From: Alphaproteobacteria bacterium
GTDB lineage: Bacteria; Pseudomonadota; Alphaproteobacteria; SHVZ01
Length of the DNA stretch: 38,284 nucleotides
Assembly (NCBI GenBank): GCA_009694025.1
Contig: SHVZ01000026.1
Location: 1-38,284 of the forward strand
Direction: 5' to 3'
This document shows, piece after piece, positions 16,714-27,036 of this stretch (positions within the stretch are counted from its first letter, which is position 1; each line of letters starts with the position of its first letter). Both the position numbers and the translations under genes were made by a program. The notes beneath the pieces are model-generated. The model had not been told where the DNA came from, searched no databases, and worked only from the letters and a program-made list of their open reading frames with translations.

Positions 16714-17003
16714 AGAAGAAGATCGACCCTACGGGCTCACGTTTCGACGATTTCCTCGAAGAGGAAGGCTTGCTGGCCGAGGCGGAAGCGGTCGCGATCA
16801 AGCGCGTTCTCGCGTGGCAGGTCGCCGAGGCAATGAAGACGCGCAAGCTGACCAAGGACGCCATGGCGAAGAAGATGAAGACCAGCCGATCTCAGCTCGA
16901 CCGGCTCCTCGATCCCGAAGCCGCCTCGGTGACGCTTTCGACCATGACGCGCGCGGCGGCGGCGGTCGGCAAGAAGCTGAACCTGAAGCTGGTCAACGCG
17001 TGA
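16710..17003 (+). CDS. HigA-like Xre-family antitoxin
   Basis: The 97-residue protein has a charged N-terminal stretch (MKKKIDPTGSRFDDFLEEEG) and then a Cro/Xre helix-turn-helix, seen in MKTRKLTKDAMAKKMKTSRS followed by QLDRLLDPEAASVTLSTMTRAAAAVGKKL. This is the usual antitoxin partner of Gp49-like HigB toxins, in the toxin-first order. It would neutralise the toxin and bind the dyad upstream of the operon. It appears intact although its toxin is frameshifted. The start ATG overlaps the toxin stop. Confidence 0.85.
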   Translation: MKKKIDPTGSRFDDFLEEEGLLAEAEAVAIKRVLAWQVAEAMKTRKLTKDAMAKKMKTSRSQLDRLLDPEAASVTLSTMTRAAAAVGKKLNLKLVNA

Positions 17004-17043
17004 CGGGCGCGAACAACGCGACTGACACCACCAATCCCCCCGC

Positions 17044-17072
17044 TTGACGCTTCCGCCGCGTGCGTGCATCCT
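17044..17072 (+). promoter_or_regulatory. trp promoter driving a leaderless trpL
   Basis: TTGACG (17044-17049) and a weak -10 CATCCT (17067-17072) are 17 bases apart. This places the transcription start at about 17079-17080, which is the A of the trpL ATG. No ribosome binding site precedes that ATG. A leaderless trpL transcript is known from Sinorhizobium meliloti, so the geometry is probably conserved. The -10 match is poor and the assignment rests on spacing and context. Confidence 0.5.
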
Positions 17073-17079
17073 CGCGCCC

Positions 17080-17127
17080 ATGAACCGATCGATCATGATC
17101 GCGCGTCGGTGGTGGTGGCGGGCCTGA
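17080..17127 (+). CDS. trpL: trp leader peptide (15 aa, three consecutive Trp)
   Basis: The tiny frame encodes MNRSIMIARRWWWRA with a TGA stop and sits 150 bases before trpE(G). Three successive TGG codons are the sensor: ribosomes stall on them when charged tRNA-Trp is scarce, which changes the folding of the following RNA. Rhizobial leader peptides have the same WWW core. In S. meliloti the liberated leader RNA and peptide also act in trans. Whether that holds here cannot be told from sequence. Confidence 0.85.
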   Translation: MNRSIMIARRWWWRA

Positions 17128-17200
17128 CAGGCGACCGCCGCGACCGACTTTGATCGATCGTCGAGGGGCCGCCAGGGAGACCGGGCGGCCTTCATCGTTT
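17128..17200 (+). terminator. trp attenuator (rho-independent terminator with alternative pairing)
   Basis: The terminator stem is GGCCGCC (17167-17173) with GGCGGCC (17184-17190), a ten-base loop, extendable by G-U pairs, followed by TTCATCGTTTCT. The competing upstream fold pairs the Trp-codon region (GTCGGT and GGCGG, about 17106-17121) with CCGCC and ACCGAC (about 17135-17149). An antiterminator is possible between GGCGACC (17130-17136) and the left terminator arm. This is the standard 1:2/3:4 versus 2:3 logic. Energies were not computed. Confidence 0.75.
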
Positions 17201-17277
17201 CTAGACCCTCCCTAGAGCATCCAAGCCCCCGGTCGACCGACGCGGCCTCCAACCGTCGCAACTGGGAGCACGCCATC

Positions 17278-19476
17278 ATGTCCCGTCCCGCCGAGCCGCG
17301 CGTCGACCGCTACGTCACCAAAGGCGGCATCGCCGTCGCCCGCCGCAGCCTCGAGCTGCCCGAGGGCGACGTCGCCGAGCCCCTGGTGCGCGCGCTCGAC
17401 CACAAGCTCGGCTGCTTCTTCTCCTCGTCCGTCGAGTTCCCCGGCCGCTACAGCCGCTGGGACATCGGCTTCAAGAACCCGCCGGTGATGATCGTCGGCC
17501 GCGGCCGCAGCTTCCGCATCCAGGCGCTGAACGCGCGCGGCAAGATCCTGATGCGGACGATCTGCGGCGCGCTCGAAGGCGCCGACATGGTCGAGGCGCT
17601 GATCGCCGACGACGGCGTGCTCTCAGGGCGCGTCAGCGAGCCGGCCGAGCGCTTCCCCGAGGAGCAGCGATCGCGCCAGCCGAGTCTCTTCTCGGTGCTG
17701 CGTCGCCTCGTCGACCTCTTCGCCTCCGGGGAGGAGCCGCATCTCGGCCTCTACGGCGCCTTCGGCTACGACCTCGCCTTCCAGTTCGAGCGCATCCGCC
17801 AGCGGCTCCCGCGCTCGGCCGACCAGCGCGACCTCGTCCTCTATCTCCCCGACGAGATCCTGGCGATCGACCACCAACGCCACCAGGCGATGCTCTATCA
17901 ATACGAGTTCGTCGTCGATGGCTACGCCACCGCCGATCTCGCCCGCGACGGCGGCGACCATCCCTTCCGCCTGGGGAACGGCGGCGATGCGGTGAATACC
18001 GACCATGCGCCCGGCGAGTATCCGGCGATCGTGGGCACGGCGAAGGAGAGCTTCGCCCGCGGCGACCTGTTCGAGGTGGTGCCCGGACAGACCTTCGGCG
18101 AGGCGACGACGGCGTCCCCGTCCCGGGTCTTCGACGTGCTCAAGGATCTGAACCCGGCGCCCTACGGCGCGCTGATGAACCTGGGCGAGGGCGAGTTCCT
18201 GGTCTCGGCCTCGCCCGAGATGTTCGTCCGCGTCGACGGGCGGCGGATCGAGACCTGCCCGATCTCCGGCACCATCGCCCGCGGCCGCGACGCCATCGCC
18301 GACGCCGGCCAGATCCTCAAGCTGTTGAACTCGGCCAAGGACGCCGCCGAGCTCACCATGTGCACGGACGTCGACCGCAACGACAAGGCGCGCGTCTGCG
18401 AGCCCGGCAGCGTGCGCGTCATCGGCCGGCGCCAGATCGAGATGTATTCGCGCCTGATCCACACGGTCGACCATGTCGAAGGGCACCTCCGCGAGGGCTA
18501 CGACGCGCTCGACGGGTTCCTCACCCACGCCTGGGCGGTCACCGTCACCGGCGCGCCCAAGCTGTGGGCGATGCAGTTCCTGGAGGACCACGAGAAATCG
18601 CCGCGCCGCTGGTACGGCGGCGCCATCGGCTGGATCGGCTTCAACGGCAACCTCAACACCGGCTTGACCCTCCGCACCATCCGCATGAAGGACGGCATCG
18701 CCGAGGTGCGCGCCGGTGCGACGCTCCTGTTCGACTCCGATCCCGAGTCGGAGGATGCCGAGTGCAAGCTCAAGGCCTCGGCCATGCTGGCCGCGATCCG
18801 GAGCGCCGGCCAGGCGCCGAAGCCGAAGGCCGCCGCCCAGGCCAAGGCGCAGCCGGGCAAGGGCTTGAACGTGCTGCTGGTCGACCACGAGGACAGCTTC
18901 GTCCACATGCTGGCCGACTACATCCGCCAGACCGGCGCCCAAGTGACGACGCTCCGCCATGGCCTGGCGTCCGAGGCGATCAAGGCGTCGCCGCCCGACC
19001 TCGTCGTGCTCTCGCCCGGGCCCGGGCGGCCGTCGGACTTCGCCATGACCGCGACCCTCGATGCCGCGCTCGGGCAGAGCGTGCCGATCTTCGGCGTCTG
19101 CCTCGGCCTCCAGGGCCTGGTCGAGCATTTCGGCGGCAGCTTGGGCCAGCTCGACGTGCCGATGCACGGCAAGGCCTCGGTCGTCGCGCTCGAGCCTGGG
19201 CGGTTCCTCGCCGGATTGCCCGAGCGCTTCACCGTCGGGCGCTACCACTCGCTCTTCGCCAAGGCCGAGACGCTGCCGCCGAGGCTCCTCGCCATGGCGA
19301 AGACCGAGGACGGCGTCATCATGGCGATCGAGCACAAGGACCTGGCCATCGCCGCCGTGCAGTTCCACCCGGAATCGATCCTGACCCTGGAAGACGGCGT
19401 CGGCTTGCGGCTGATCGGCGAGGTGATCTCGCGCCTCACCGGCCGGCGTGAGCCGACGAAGCGGACGGAAGGGTGA
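17278..19476 (+). CDS. trpE(G): Anthranilate synthase, fused TrpE and TrpG
   Basis: The 732-residue enzyme makes anthranilate from chorismate and glutamine, the first step of tryptophan synthesis. Residues 1 to about 515 are the chorismate-binding TrpE part, with GDLFEVVPGQTF, CPISGTIARGRD, ELTMCTDVDRND and TGAPKLWAM. After an Ala/Lys/Gln-rich linker (KPKAAAQAKAQ), residues about 530-732 are the class I glutamine amidotransferase TrpG, with catalytic Cys608 in GVCLGLQG and His697-x-Glu699 in QFHPES. The single-chain form is typical of Rhizobiales and Rhodospirillales. It follows the trpL attenuator, which should regulate it. GGGAG lies before the ATG. No other trp gene is adjacent. Confidence 0.96.
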   Translation: MSRPAEPRVDRYVTKGGIAVARRSLELPEGDVAEPLVRALDHKLGCFFSSSVEFPGRYSRWDIGFKNPPVMIVGRGRSFRIQALNARGKILMRTICGALEGADMVEALIADDGVLSGRVSEPAERFPEEQRSRQPSLFSVLRRLVDLFASGEEPHLGLYGAFGYDLAFQFERIRQRLPRSADQRDLVLYLPDEILAIDHQRHQAMLYQYEFVVDGYATADLARDGGDHPFRLGNGGDAVNTDHAPGEYPAIVGTAKESFARGDLFEVVPGQTFGEATTASPSRVFDVLKDLNPAPYGALMNLGEGEFLVSASPEMFVRVDGRRIETCPISGTIARGRDAIADAGQILKLLNSAKDAAELTMCTDVDRNDKARVCEPGSVRVIGRRQIEMYSRLIHTVDHVEGHLREGYDALDGFLTHAWAVTVTGAPKLWAMQFLEDHEKSPRRWYGGAIGWIGFNGNLNTGLTLRTIRMKDGIAEVRAGATLLFDSDPESEDAECKLKASAMLAAIRSAGQAPKPKAAAQAKAQPGKGLNVLLVDHEDSFVHMLADYIRQTGAQVTTLRHGLASEAIKASPPDLVVLSPGPGRPSDFAMTATLDAALGQSVPIFGVCLGLQGLVEHFGGSLGQLDVPMHGKASVVALEPGRFLAGLPERFTVGRYHSLFAKAETLPPRLLAMAKTEDGVIMAIEHKDLAIAAVQFHPESILTLEDGVGLRLIGEVISRLTGRREPTKRTEG

Positions 19477-19499
19477 GGGGGTACGAGGACGCCGGCGCC

Positions 19500-19928
19500 T
19501 TACGCGACCTTTCGCTGCAGCACGTTGCGGATGCGCTCGGCGAGCGCGTCCTTCTTCACCGGCTTGACCATGAAGGCGTCGACCTCGAGCTGGCGTGCGC
19601 GGTCGATGAACTCCGGCACCGCATGGCTGGACAGCATGATCGTCGGGATCTTCTGGAAGCCGGTCATGCCGCGGTCGCGAAGGCGGGTGATCAGCTCGAA
19701 TCCCCCCATCGGCTCCATGTTGATGTCGCAGATCATCAAACCCGGCGCCGATGCGTCGATGATCTTGAGGGCGGCTTCCCCGTCGGGCGCGGTTTTGATC
19801 TTGGTGAATCCGATCTGCTTCAGCTGGTTGGCGACGAGGTCGCGGACGAAATCATTGTCCTCGACCACCAGCGCCGTGACGCCGTCGTAATCGCCCTGCG
19901 GCGCTCTCGCCGGACCGACTGCCGCCAT
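19500..19928 (-). CDS. CheY-like single-domain response regulator
   Basis: The 142-residue protein is one receiver domain after a short leader. Acidic Glu23/Asp24 (VVEDND), phosphoacceptor Asp68 (MICDINMEPMGG), Ser100 (IMLSSHA) and Lys122 (FMVKPVK) are all in place. There is no output domain, so it works by protein contact or as a phosphorelay shuttle. It lies 122 bases downstream of the large hybrid kinase on the same strand. The kinase ends in an Hpt domain, which suggests this receiver as its final phosphate acceptor. It converges on trpE(G) with a 23-base gap. Confidence 0.9.
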   Translation of the reverse strand: MAAVGPARAPQGDYDGVTALVVEDNDFVRDLVANQLKQIGFTKIKTAPDGEAALKIIDASAPGLMICDINMEPMGGFELITRLRDRGMTGFQKIPTIMLSSHAVPEFIDRARQLEVDAFMVKPVKKDALAERIRNVLQRKVA

Positions 19929-20050
19929 GTCCGCCGTCTCCCCGGTTTTCTCAGCCCGGTCGGCGCTCTCAGGGGCGCCGTACTTCGAAAGCTACCATGG
20001 CCTCCCGGCGGCGGACGAGGGGAAAGCCGAGCGGACCTTCAGGTTGGATT

Positions 20051-23000
20051 TCAGAGTCGCTTCACCTCCGCCTCGACCCGCGCCAGCTCGGCGGCGAGCT
20101 TCGCCAGCAGCGCCTTGGCCTCGTCCGGACTATCGCTCATGGCGGCGGCTTCGATGCCGCTCGCGACCTCCGCCAGCGGGAAGGCGCCGGCCGAGCGGGC
20201 GGCGCCCTTGATCGAGTGCGCGGCCCTGCCGGCGCCGGCGAGGTCCGCGTTCGCGAGGTCGGCGACCACCGTCCGCGCGAGCTCGCGGCTGGAGGCGACG
20301 AACGTCGCCAGGGTCGTCCGCGCCGCCGCGTCGATCTTGCCGAACATCTCGATCAGGTGCGCGGTGTCGATCGGCGCGTCGGCTGCGGCGGCGGCCTTCG
20401 CCTGGGAGCGGACGGCGGCCTGGGGGACGGCCTCGGCCGGCCCGCCCGCCTTCGGCAGCCAGTGCTCGATCGTCTCCGAGAGGCGGCTGAGCCGCACCGG
20501 TTTGCCGAGATAGTCGTCCATGCCGGCGGCGAGGCAGCGCTCGGCCTCGCCCTGCAGCACGTTGGCGGTCAGGGCGACGATCGGGATGCGCCGGCGCCCG
20601 GTCAGATGCTCGAGGTCGCGGATCTTCTGGGTGAGCTCGAAGCCGTCCATCTCCGGCATGTGGCAGTCGGTGATGACGAGGCCGTAGGGGGTCGAGGCGT
20701 AGGCGTCGATGCCCTGGCGGCCGTCGGCGACGATGTCGGCGGCGTAGCCTAGGCGCGCGAGCTGGCGTTGGACCAGCATCCGGTTGGTCGGGTTGTCCTC
20801 GGCGACGAGGATCAGGCGGCCTTCGGCCATCGCCCGGGCGCGGTCGACCGCGACGCCCGGAGCGACCACGGCCTCGTCGGCGACGCCGTCGCCCGGCTCC
20901 GCCCGGCCGAGCGCGATCTCGACCGCGCGTAAGAGCACGGCGCGCCTGACCGGCTTGGTCAGATAGGCCTTGCACCCCGCCTCGAGCGCGCGGCGGCGTT
21001 GGCCGCGGTCGTCATAGGCGGTCAGCAGCACGGCGCCGAGGCCGGCCAGGCGCCTGGTCTCGACCATCGCCTGGCGGAGCGCAAAGCCGTCGATTCCCGG
21101 CAGCCGGTAGTCCACCACCAGGACGTCGATCCGCGCACCGCGTCGGGCCTGTAGCCTCGACAGCGCCGCCTCTCCCGACCCGACCCACTCGACCTCGGCG
21201 CCTTCGGCACCGAGATAGCGGCGGAGCACCGTCCGCATCGTCGGGTCGTCGTCGACCACCAGGGCGGTGACGCCGGCGAGCCGGCGGCGCGAGGCGGCGT
21301 CGGCCGCCTCGGCCGGCAGCGGCAGGGCGAGGGTAAAGACCGAGCCCTTGCCGAACGCGCTCTCGACCGTGATGTCGCCGCCCATGCTCTCGGCCAGCCG
21401 CTTGCAGATCGACAATCCGAGGCCGGTGCCGCCGAATTTGCGCGTGGTCGTGTCGTCGGCCTGGACGAAAGCCTGGAACAGCCGGTCCTTGCCCTCCGGC
21501 GTGAGCCCGATGCCGGTGTCGATGACCTTGAAGAGGATGCGTCCGGGCACGTCCGGCACCACCTCGACCGCGACCCGACCCTTCTCGGTGAACTTGATGG
21601 CGTTGCCGATCAGGTTGAACAGGATCTGGCGCAGGCGCACCGGGTCGCCGCGGACGAGATCGGGCACGTCGGGATCGACGAAGGTGACGAGCGCCAGCGA
21701 CTTCTTCCTCGCTGCCGCCGCCAGGGTCTCGGCCACACCCTCGACCAGGGGCAGCAACGCCATCTGCACGTGCTCGACCTCGATCTTGCCGGCTTCGATC
21801 TTGGAGAAGTCGAGGATGTCGTCGATGATCTTGAGCAACGAGGAAGCCGACTCGCCGATCACCGCCGCCATCTCCTGCTGCTCGGCCGTGAGCTGCGACT
21901 GCTGGAAGAGCTCGAGCAGCCCGAGCACGCCGCTCATCGGAGTGCGGATCTCGTGGCTCATGGTGGCGAGGAAGCTCGACTTCGCCCGGCTCGCCTGCTC
22001 GGCCGCGTCCCTGGCCTTGGTCAGCTCCTCCTGGGAGCGCCGGCGGTCGGTGACGTCGTAGCTCCAGGTGACGAAGCTGTCCTCGCCGTCGATGGTCAGC
22101 CGCTGCCACAGCATGTAGGCCCAGAACGGCGTCACATCGAGGCGACGGAGCTCGATCTCGATGCCGGGAACCCGCCCCTCCTTCTTCACGCGCTCGATCA
22201 GGCGGACGCACTCCTCCGGGTCGGCGTAGTAGCGGCGGGGATCGACCGCGATCGAGTCGTCGTGCGCGAGACCGAAGAGATCGGCGAAAGCCCGGTTCAC
22301 GAACAGCCGCTTGCCCGAGAAGGTCTGCAGCGAGACCGCGAGCGGGCTCGATTCGAGGATGGCGCGAAGCCTGGCCTCGCTCTCGGCGACCCGACGTTCG
22401 GCCAGCTTCAGCTCGGTCACGTCGGTGTAGGTGCGGACGAAGCCGCCGCCCGGCATCCTGACCGTGCGGATATCAAGGATGCGCCCGTCCGGGCGTTCAT
22501 GCGTGCTCAGGTGGGGATGGTCGAGGGTCGCGATGAGCTCGGCATGGCGCTGGATGAAGGCCTAGAACTCCGCCTCCGAATGCAGCCCGTACTCGCTCGG
22601 TCCCAGGTGCCGGATGAGGTCGGCATAGGTCTTGGTGCCGTCGGCGAACTCGGGCGGCAGCTTGCTGCCCTCGGAGAATCGCCGATTCCACGCCAGCAGC
22701 TTGAACGAGCTGTCGAACATGGCGATCGCCTGGTCCATGTTCTCGAGCGTGGCGGTGAGGATGGCGGTCTTGCTCGCCAGCTCCTCGGCCTGGCGCTTCC
22801 TCTCCGTCAGGTCGTAGGTCCAGGTGACCAGAGTGTCTTCGCCGTCGACCTCGAGCCGGTGCCAGAAGGAGTAGATCCAGAAGGTGCTGCCGTCGCGCCG
22901 GCGCTGCTCGATCTCCGCGCCGGAGACGCGGCCGTCGCGGTGCAGTCGGTCGAGGAGTGTCTGACGGGCCTCCAGGTCGACGTAGAATTCCGCGTAGAAG

Positions 23001-25663
23001 TCCGCCGCAGTGGCTCCGTCCATGTCCTCCTGGGTCAGGCGATAGAGGTCTTTATAAGCCTTGTTGGTGAAGATCCGCCGGCCGTCGAAGCGGCTGATCG
23101 AGACACCGACGGGACTCGACTCGAGGATGGTGCGAATCCGGTGCTCGCTCTCGCGCAGCCGCTTCTCCGCCTCCTTGAGCTCGGTAACCTCGTAGAACCA
23201 CCCTAACGTGACGCGCTCGCCCTCGAACTCGATCTGCTCGAGCGAGCTCGACACCCACAGCGGATCGCCCTTCAGGTCGAGGCACTCGATCTCGATGTCG
23301 CGAACCTTGCCGTGGAGCTTGAGCTCGGCGATCACCGCGTCGCGATCGGTCGGGTTGCGGTAGAAGCCGCGGACATCGACCTGCTCGACCGGCGTGGCGG
23401 TCAGTCGCGTGATGTACTCGGCGTAGCGGGCGTTCCAGAACTTGAGCGTGCCGTCGCGCAGCGTCATGGAGACGCCGATCGGGCTCGACTCCAGGAGCGA
23501 GCGGATCTGCCGCTCGCGCTCGCGCACCTCGCGCTCGGCATTTTTGAGGTCGGAGGTTTCGTAGCCGGCGGTGACGATGTAGCGGACCTCGCCGGCCTCG
23601 TCGGGGATCGGCACTTTGATGGTGAGCCAGTCGCGGCGGTCGCCCGCGGTGTCGACGAGGATCTCCTCGTAGAAGCCGACGGTCTTCCCGGTCGACAGTA
23701 CCTCCGTGTCGCGGCCGGCGGTGCGCCCGAGATGGCCGCCTTCGCGGCCCTTCCAGGTGGTCTGGCCGACCACGTCCCTGGCGTCGAAGCCGAACAGGTC
23801 CGCCATGTAGCGGTTGATCATCAGGTATCGGAGGTCGCGGTCCTTGACGCTGATCGAGATCGGCACCGCATCGATCACCGCCTGCAGGAGCTGCTCGCTG
23901 GCGCGAAGCGCGTCGGCGGCGCGCTTCTGCTCGGTGACGTCCCAGGTGGTGGAGACGATGTGCGTGACGTTGCCGTCGTCGTCCTTGATCGCCGTCTTCG
24001 CCGTCATCCAGTGTCGCGGCCGGCCCTGGCCGTCATGGCCGGTCATCGGTTCCTGGTAGAGCGTCTGGTCGCCGGTCTCGATCGCCTGGAGGTCGCGTCT
24101 GGTCGCTTCCGCCGCCTGCTCTTCGGTGCGTCCGGGCCATGCGGTGTTGCCGACGATCTCGTCCGGCGTGACCTTGAACATGCGTTCGGTCGCGCGGTTC
24201 ATCGTCACGTAGCGGCGGTCGCGGTCCTTGAGAACGACCGCGACCGGGATGGCGTCGAGGATGGCGTGGAGTTGCCGCTCGCTGGCGCGGAGCGCCTCGT
24301 CGGCGCGGATCAGCTCGGAGACGTCGTAGCTCGCGGTCACCACATGGGTGACGTCGCCGCTCTCGTTCTTGATCGGCGTCTTCGAGGTGATCCAGTGGCG
24401 CGGCCGCCCGGCTTTGTCGGCGCCCGCCTGCTCCTGGTAGACCTGCTGCTTGCCGGTCGAGATCGCGACGACGTCGCGGCTGGAGGTGAGCGAGACGTTG
24501 TCCGCCGGCCGTCCCGGCCAGGTGGTGCGCCCCAGCAGCTCCCGGGCCTCGATGCCGGCCAGCTCGGTCGTCGCCCGGTTGACCATGATGTAGCGGCGAT
24601 CGCGGTCCTTCAGGTTGACCATGATCGGTATGGCGTCGACGACCGCGTGCAGCATCCGCTCGCTGGCCTTGAGCGCCTCCTCCGCGCGTACGCGCTCGGT
24701 CACGTCGGTGATCGTCCTTACCGAGCCGCCGCCCGGAAGCGGGTCGTTGCGGAACTCGAGGACGGCGCCGTTGGGCCGGCGCCGCCGATAGACGCGCGGC
24801 ATCCCCTGGGTGCCGGGCTGCGCCAGCATGGCCTGCCAATCCGAGGTTAGAGCCTCCGCCGGCGTGGGCTGGCTCTCGAACTCGCCGCGGTCGGCCAGCA
24901 GCTTCGAGGTCTGGGCCAGCGTCGGCTTGGTCGAGAGGTAGGACTCCGGCAGATCCAGCATCTCGGCATAGCGGCCGTTGAACCCGACCATTCGATCCTC
25001 GGCGTCTACGACCACGATGCCCTGGTCGATGTTGCGCATGATCTGACCGAGGAGTTCGATCTGCTCGGCCTGGGTCTCTTCGGAGCGCTTGCGCTCGGTG
25101 GTGTCGACATAGGTGCGGACGAAGCCGCCGCCGGGCAGCGGGATGCCGCGGACCTCGATCCACGTGCCCTCCGGACGCTTGCGCTCGAAGACGAAGGACT
25201 GGTCCGGCGGCGGCACCTGGCGCATGCGGGCCGCGACCTTGGCGTCCTCGCTGTCGCCGGGGACGTTCGGGAATTCGCCGGACCGCAGCTGGTGACGGAC
25301 GATCTCCGACATCGGCGGGTGCGAGGCGAGCAGCGAGGGCGGCAGCTTGAAGAGCTCGGCGTAGCGCCGGTTCCAGGCGACCAGACGGCTCTCCTTGTCG
25401 TGCACCGCCAGCGCCTCGATCATGTTGTCGAGCACGGCCGAGAGGACCCGCCGCTCGGTCTCCGGACGGCGGATGAAGGCGGCGAACACGGCGATGCCGG
25501 CGGCGAGCAGGACGGAGAGGCCGATCCACTCCGGCGGCGTGACGGCGGGCTCGGTCAGTTTGCAAAACACCATGAAGGCGAGGAAGGCGGCCAGAAATGT
25601 CGACAGCGCCGCCCGAATCGAATCGGCGGCCAGCGGCCCTGGAGATCTGAGAACCTGCAGCAT
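20051..25663 (-). pseudogene. Giant nine-PAS hybrid histidine kinase interrupted by one in-frame TAG
   Basis: The start MLQVLRSPGP is chosen for GGAGG eight bases upstream. Two N-terminal membrane helices precede eight PAS domains. Several have the repeated phrase VKDRD-RY-MINR or LESSP-GVS. An in-frame TAG at 22564-22562 then breaks PAS 8. The same frame resumes with AFIQRHAELIATLD and PGGGFVRTYTDVTE, followed by PAS 9, HisKA (SHEIRTPMSG), HATPase, two receivers (VVDYRLPG; ITDCHMPEMDG) and Hpt (HSIKGAAR). Without the stop the chain would be about 1,870 residues. If the stop is real, the sensor half (22562-25663) and kinase half (from ATG 22456, no ribosome binding site) are separated and signalling is lost. 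A sequencing error or readthrough is possible. Confidence 0.85.
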
Positions 25664-25772
25664 CGGCGGCGCCTCCCGAAGGTGGAGCGAGGCTAGCATT
25701 GCGACGCGAATGCAAGCCACTGGCGCAGAGGCCGTCGCCCGGGCTAAGAACGGTCAGCACCGGACCATCGCC

Positions 25773-26315
25773 ATGCCCCGCCTTTTCGTCGCCATCCCGC
25801 TGCCCGAGGACGTCCGCGAGCGTCTCGGCCTTCTTGCAGGCGGTGTACCCGGCGAGCGCTGGGTCGACTCCGAAAAGCTGCACCTGACGCTCCGCTTCGT
25901 CGGCGAGGTCGATGGCGGCTGGGCCGAGGACATCATGGCGGCCCTGGGCGGGGTCACCGCGAAGCCGTTCGAGGTGGCGCTCGCCGGGGTCGGCCATTGG
26001 GGGACGCGCGAGCGGGCGACGATGATCTGGGCCGGGGTCGAGAAGAGCCCGGGCCTCTCCCATCTGCAGAGCAAGATCGAATCGGCCCTGGTCCGGCTCG
26101 GCCTTGAGCCGGAGGGGCGGAAGTTCTCGCCCCATGTGACGCTGGCTCGGTTGAGCGGCAGCCCCTGCGCCCGGGTCGCCAAGTTCATCGCCGACCACAA
26201 CCTGTTCAGGCTGCCGCCGTTCAGGATCGAGACCTTCACCCTGTTCTCGAGCTTCCTCTCTCGCGGCGGCGCCATCTACACGCCCGAGGTCGAGTATGCG
26301 CTCCTCGGTTCCTGA
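25773..26315 (+). CDS. thpR: RNA 2',3'-cyclic phosphodiesterase (2'-5' RNA ligase family)
   Basis: The start MPRLFVAIPLPEDVRERL is the conserved beginning of the family; longer upstream frames are not supported. The 180-residue protein has both catalytic HxTx motifs, HLTL at 37-40 and HVTL at 121-124, in the 2H phosphoesterase fold, and GHWGTRERATMIWAGV between them. ThpR opens 2',3'-cyclic phosphates on RNA ends and can ligate 2'-5' in vitro. It is the first gene of a tight operon, overlaps cobB by 20 bases and is divergent from the kinase (109-base gap). Confidence 0.93.
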   Translation: MPRLFVAIPLPEDVRERLGLLAGGVPGERWVDSEKLHLTLRFVGEVDGGWAEDIMAALGGVTAKPFEVALAGVGHWGTRERATMIWAGVEKSPGLSHLQSKIESALVRLGLEPEGRKFSPHVTLARLSGSPCARVAKFIADHNLFRLPPFRIETFTLFSSFLSRGGAIYTPEVEYALLGS

Positions 26316-27036
26316 GCGGCTCGAGCCCGATGCCGGCCGGCCGGTCGTCGTGCTCACCGGCGCCGGGATCTCGAAGGAATCCGGCCTCGACACCTTCCGC
26401 GACTTGGACGGCATCTGGGCCAAGGTCCGGCTCGAGGACGTCGCCACCTACGAGGCCTTCGTCAAGGACCCGAGGCGGGTCCACGCCTTCTACAACGAAC
26501 GCCGCCGCGGCCTCCTGAACCAGAACGTGCAGCCGAACGCGGCGCACATTGCCCTCGCCCGCCTCGAGCGCGACTGGCCGGGCGAGGTTCTGGTGGTGAC
26601 CCAGAACATCGACGACCTGCACGAGCGCGCCGGCACGACGAACCTGATCCACATGCATGGCGAGCTGCTCAAGGCCGAGTGCGAGCACTGCCGCGCCGTG
26701 CACGTCTGGCACGAGGATCTGGGCCGCGACGTCCGCTGTCCGGGCTGCGGCCGTGCCGCCGGGCTCCGCCCGCACGTCGTCTGGTTCGGCGAGACGCCTC
26801 TGGAAATGGAGCGCATCGGCCGGGCCCTCGATCGGGCCGGCCTCTTCGTCTCGATCGGCACCTCCGGCAACGTCTATCCGGCGGCCGGGTTCGTCGCCGA
26901 GACCCGCGCCCGCGGCACGCCCTCGGTCGAGCTCAACCTCGAACCTTCCGAGGGCGCCTCACTGTTCACCCGGGCGGTCCACGGGCTGGCGAGCCGGGTG
27001 GTGCCCGACTTCGTCCGGGACCTACTGGCCGGATGA
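26296..27036 (+). CDS. cobB: NAD-dependent protein deacylase (class III sirtuin)
   Basis: The 246-residue protein has the sirtuin NAD site GAGISKESGLDTFRD (22-36), QNID (103-106), catalytic His121 in HMHGE, and the zinc-ribbon cysteines Cys129/132 and Cys148/151. Tyr66-x-x-Arg69 (FYNERRR) matches the acyl-pocket pair that lets E. coli CobB remove succinyl as well as acetyl groups. It should deacylate lysines on cytoplasmic proteins. It overlaps thpR at the 5' end and the glycosylase gene (ATGA) at the 3' end, so the genes are translationally coupled. Confidence 0.95.
   Translation: MRSSVPERLEPDAGRPVVVLTGAGISKESGLDTFRDLDGIWAKVRLEDVATYEAFVKDPRRVHAFYNERRRGLLNQNVQPNAAHIALARLERDWPGEVLVVTQNIDDLHERAGTTNLIHMHGELLKAECEHCRAVHVWHEDLGRDVRCPGCGRAAGLRPHVVWFGETPLEMERIGRALDRAGLFVSIGTSGNVYPAAGFVAETRARGTPSVELNLEPSEGASLFTRAVHGLASRVVPDFVRDLLAG

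Noticed and set aside
17623-19368. A 581-codon minus-strand frame opposite trpE(G)
   Set aside because: It is antisense to an unmistakable enzyme and has shadow-type composition.
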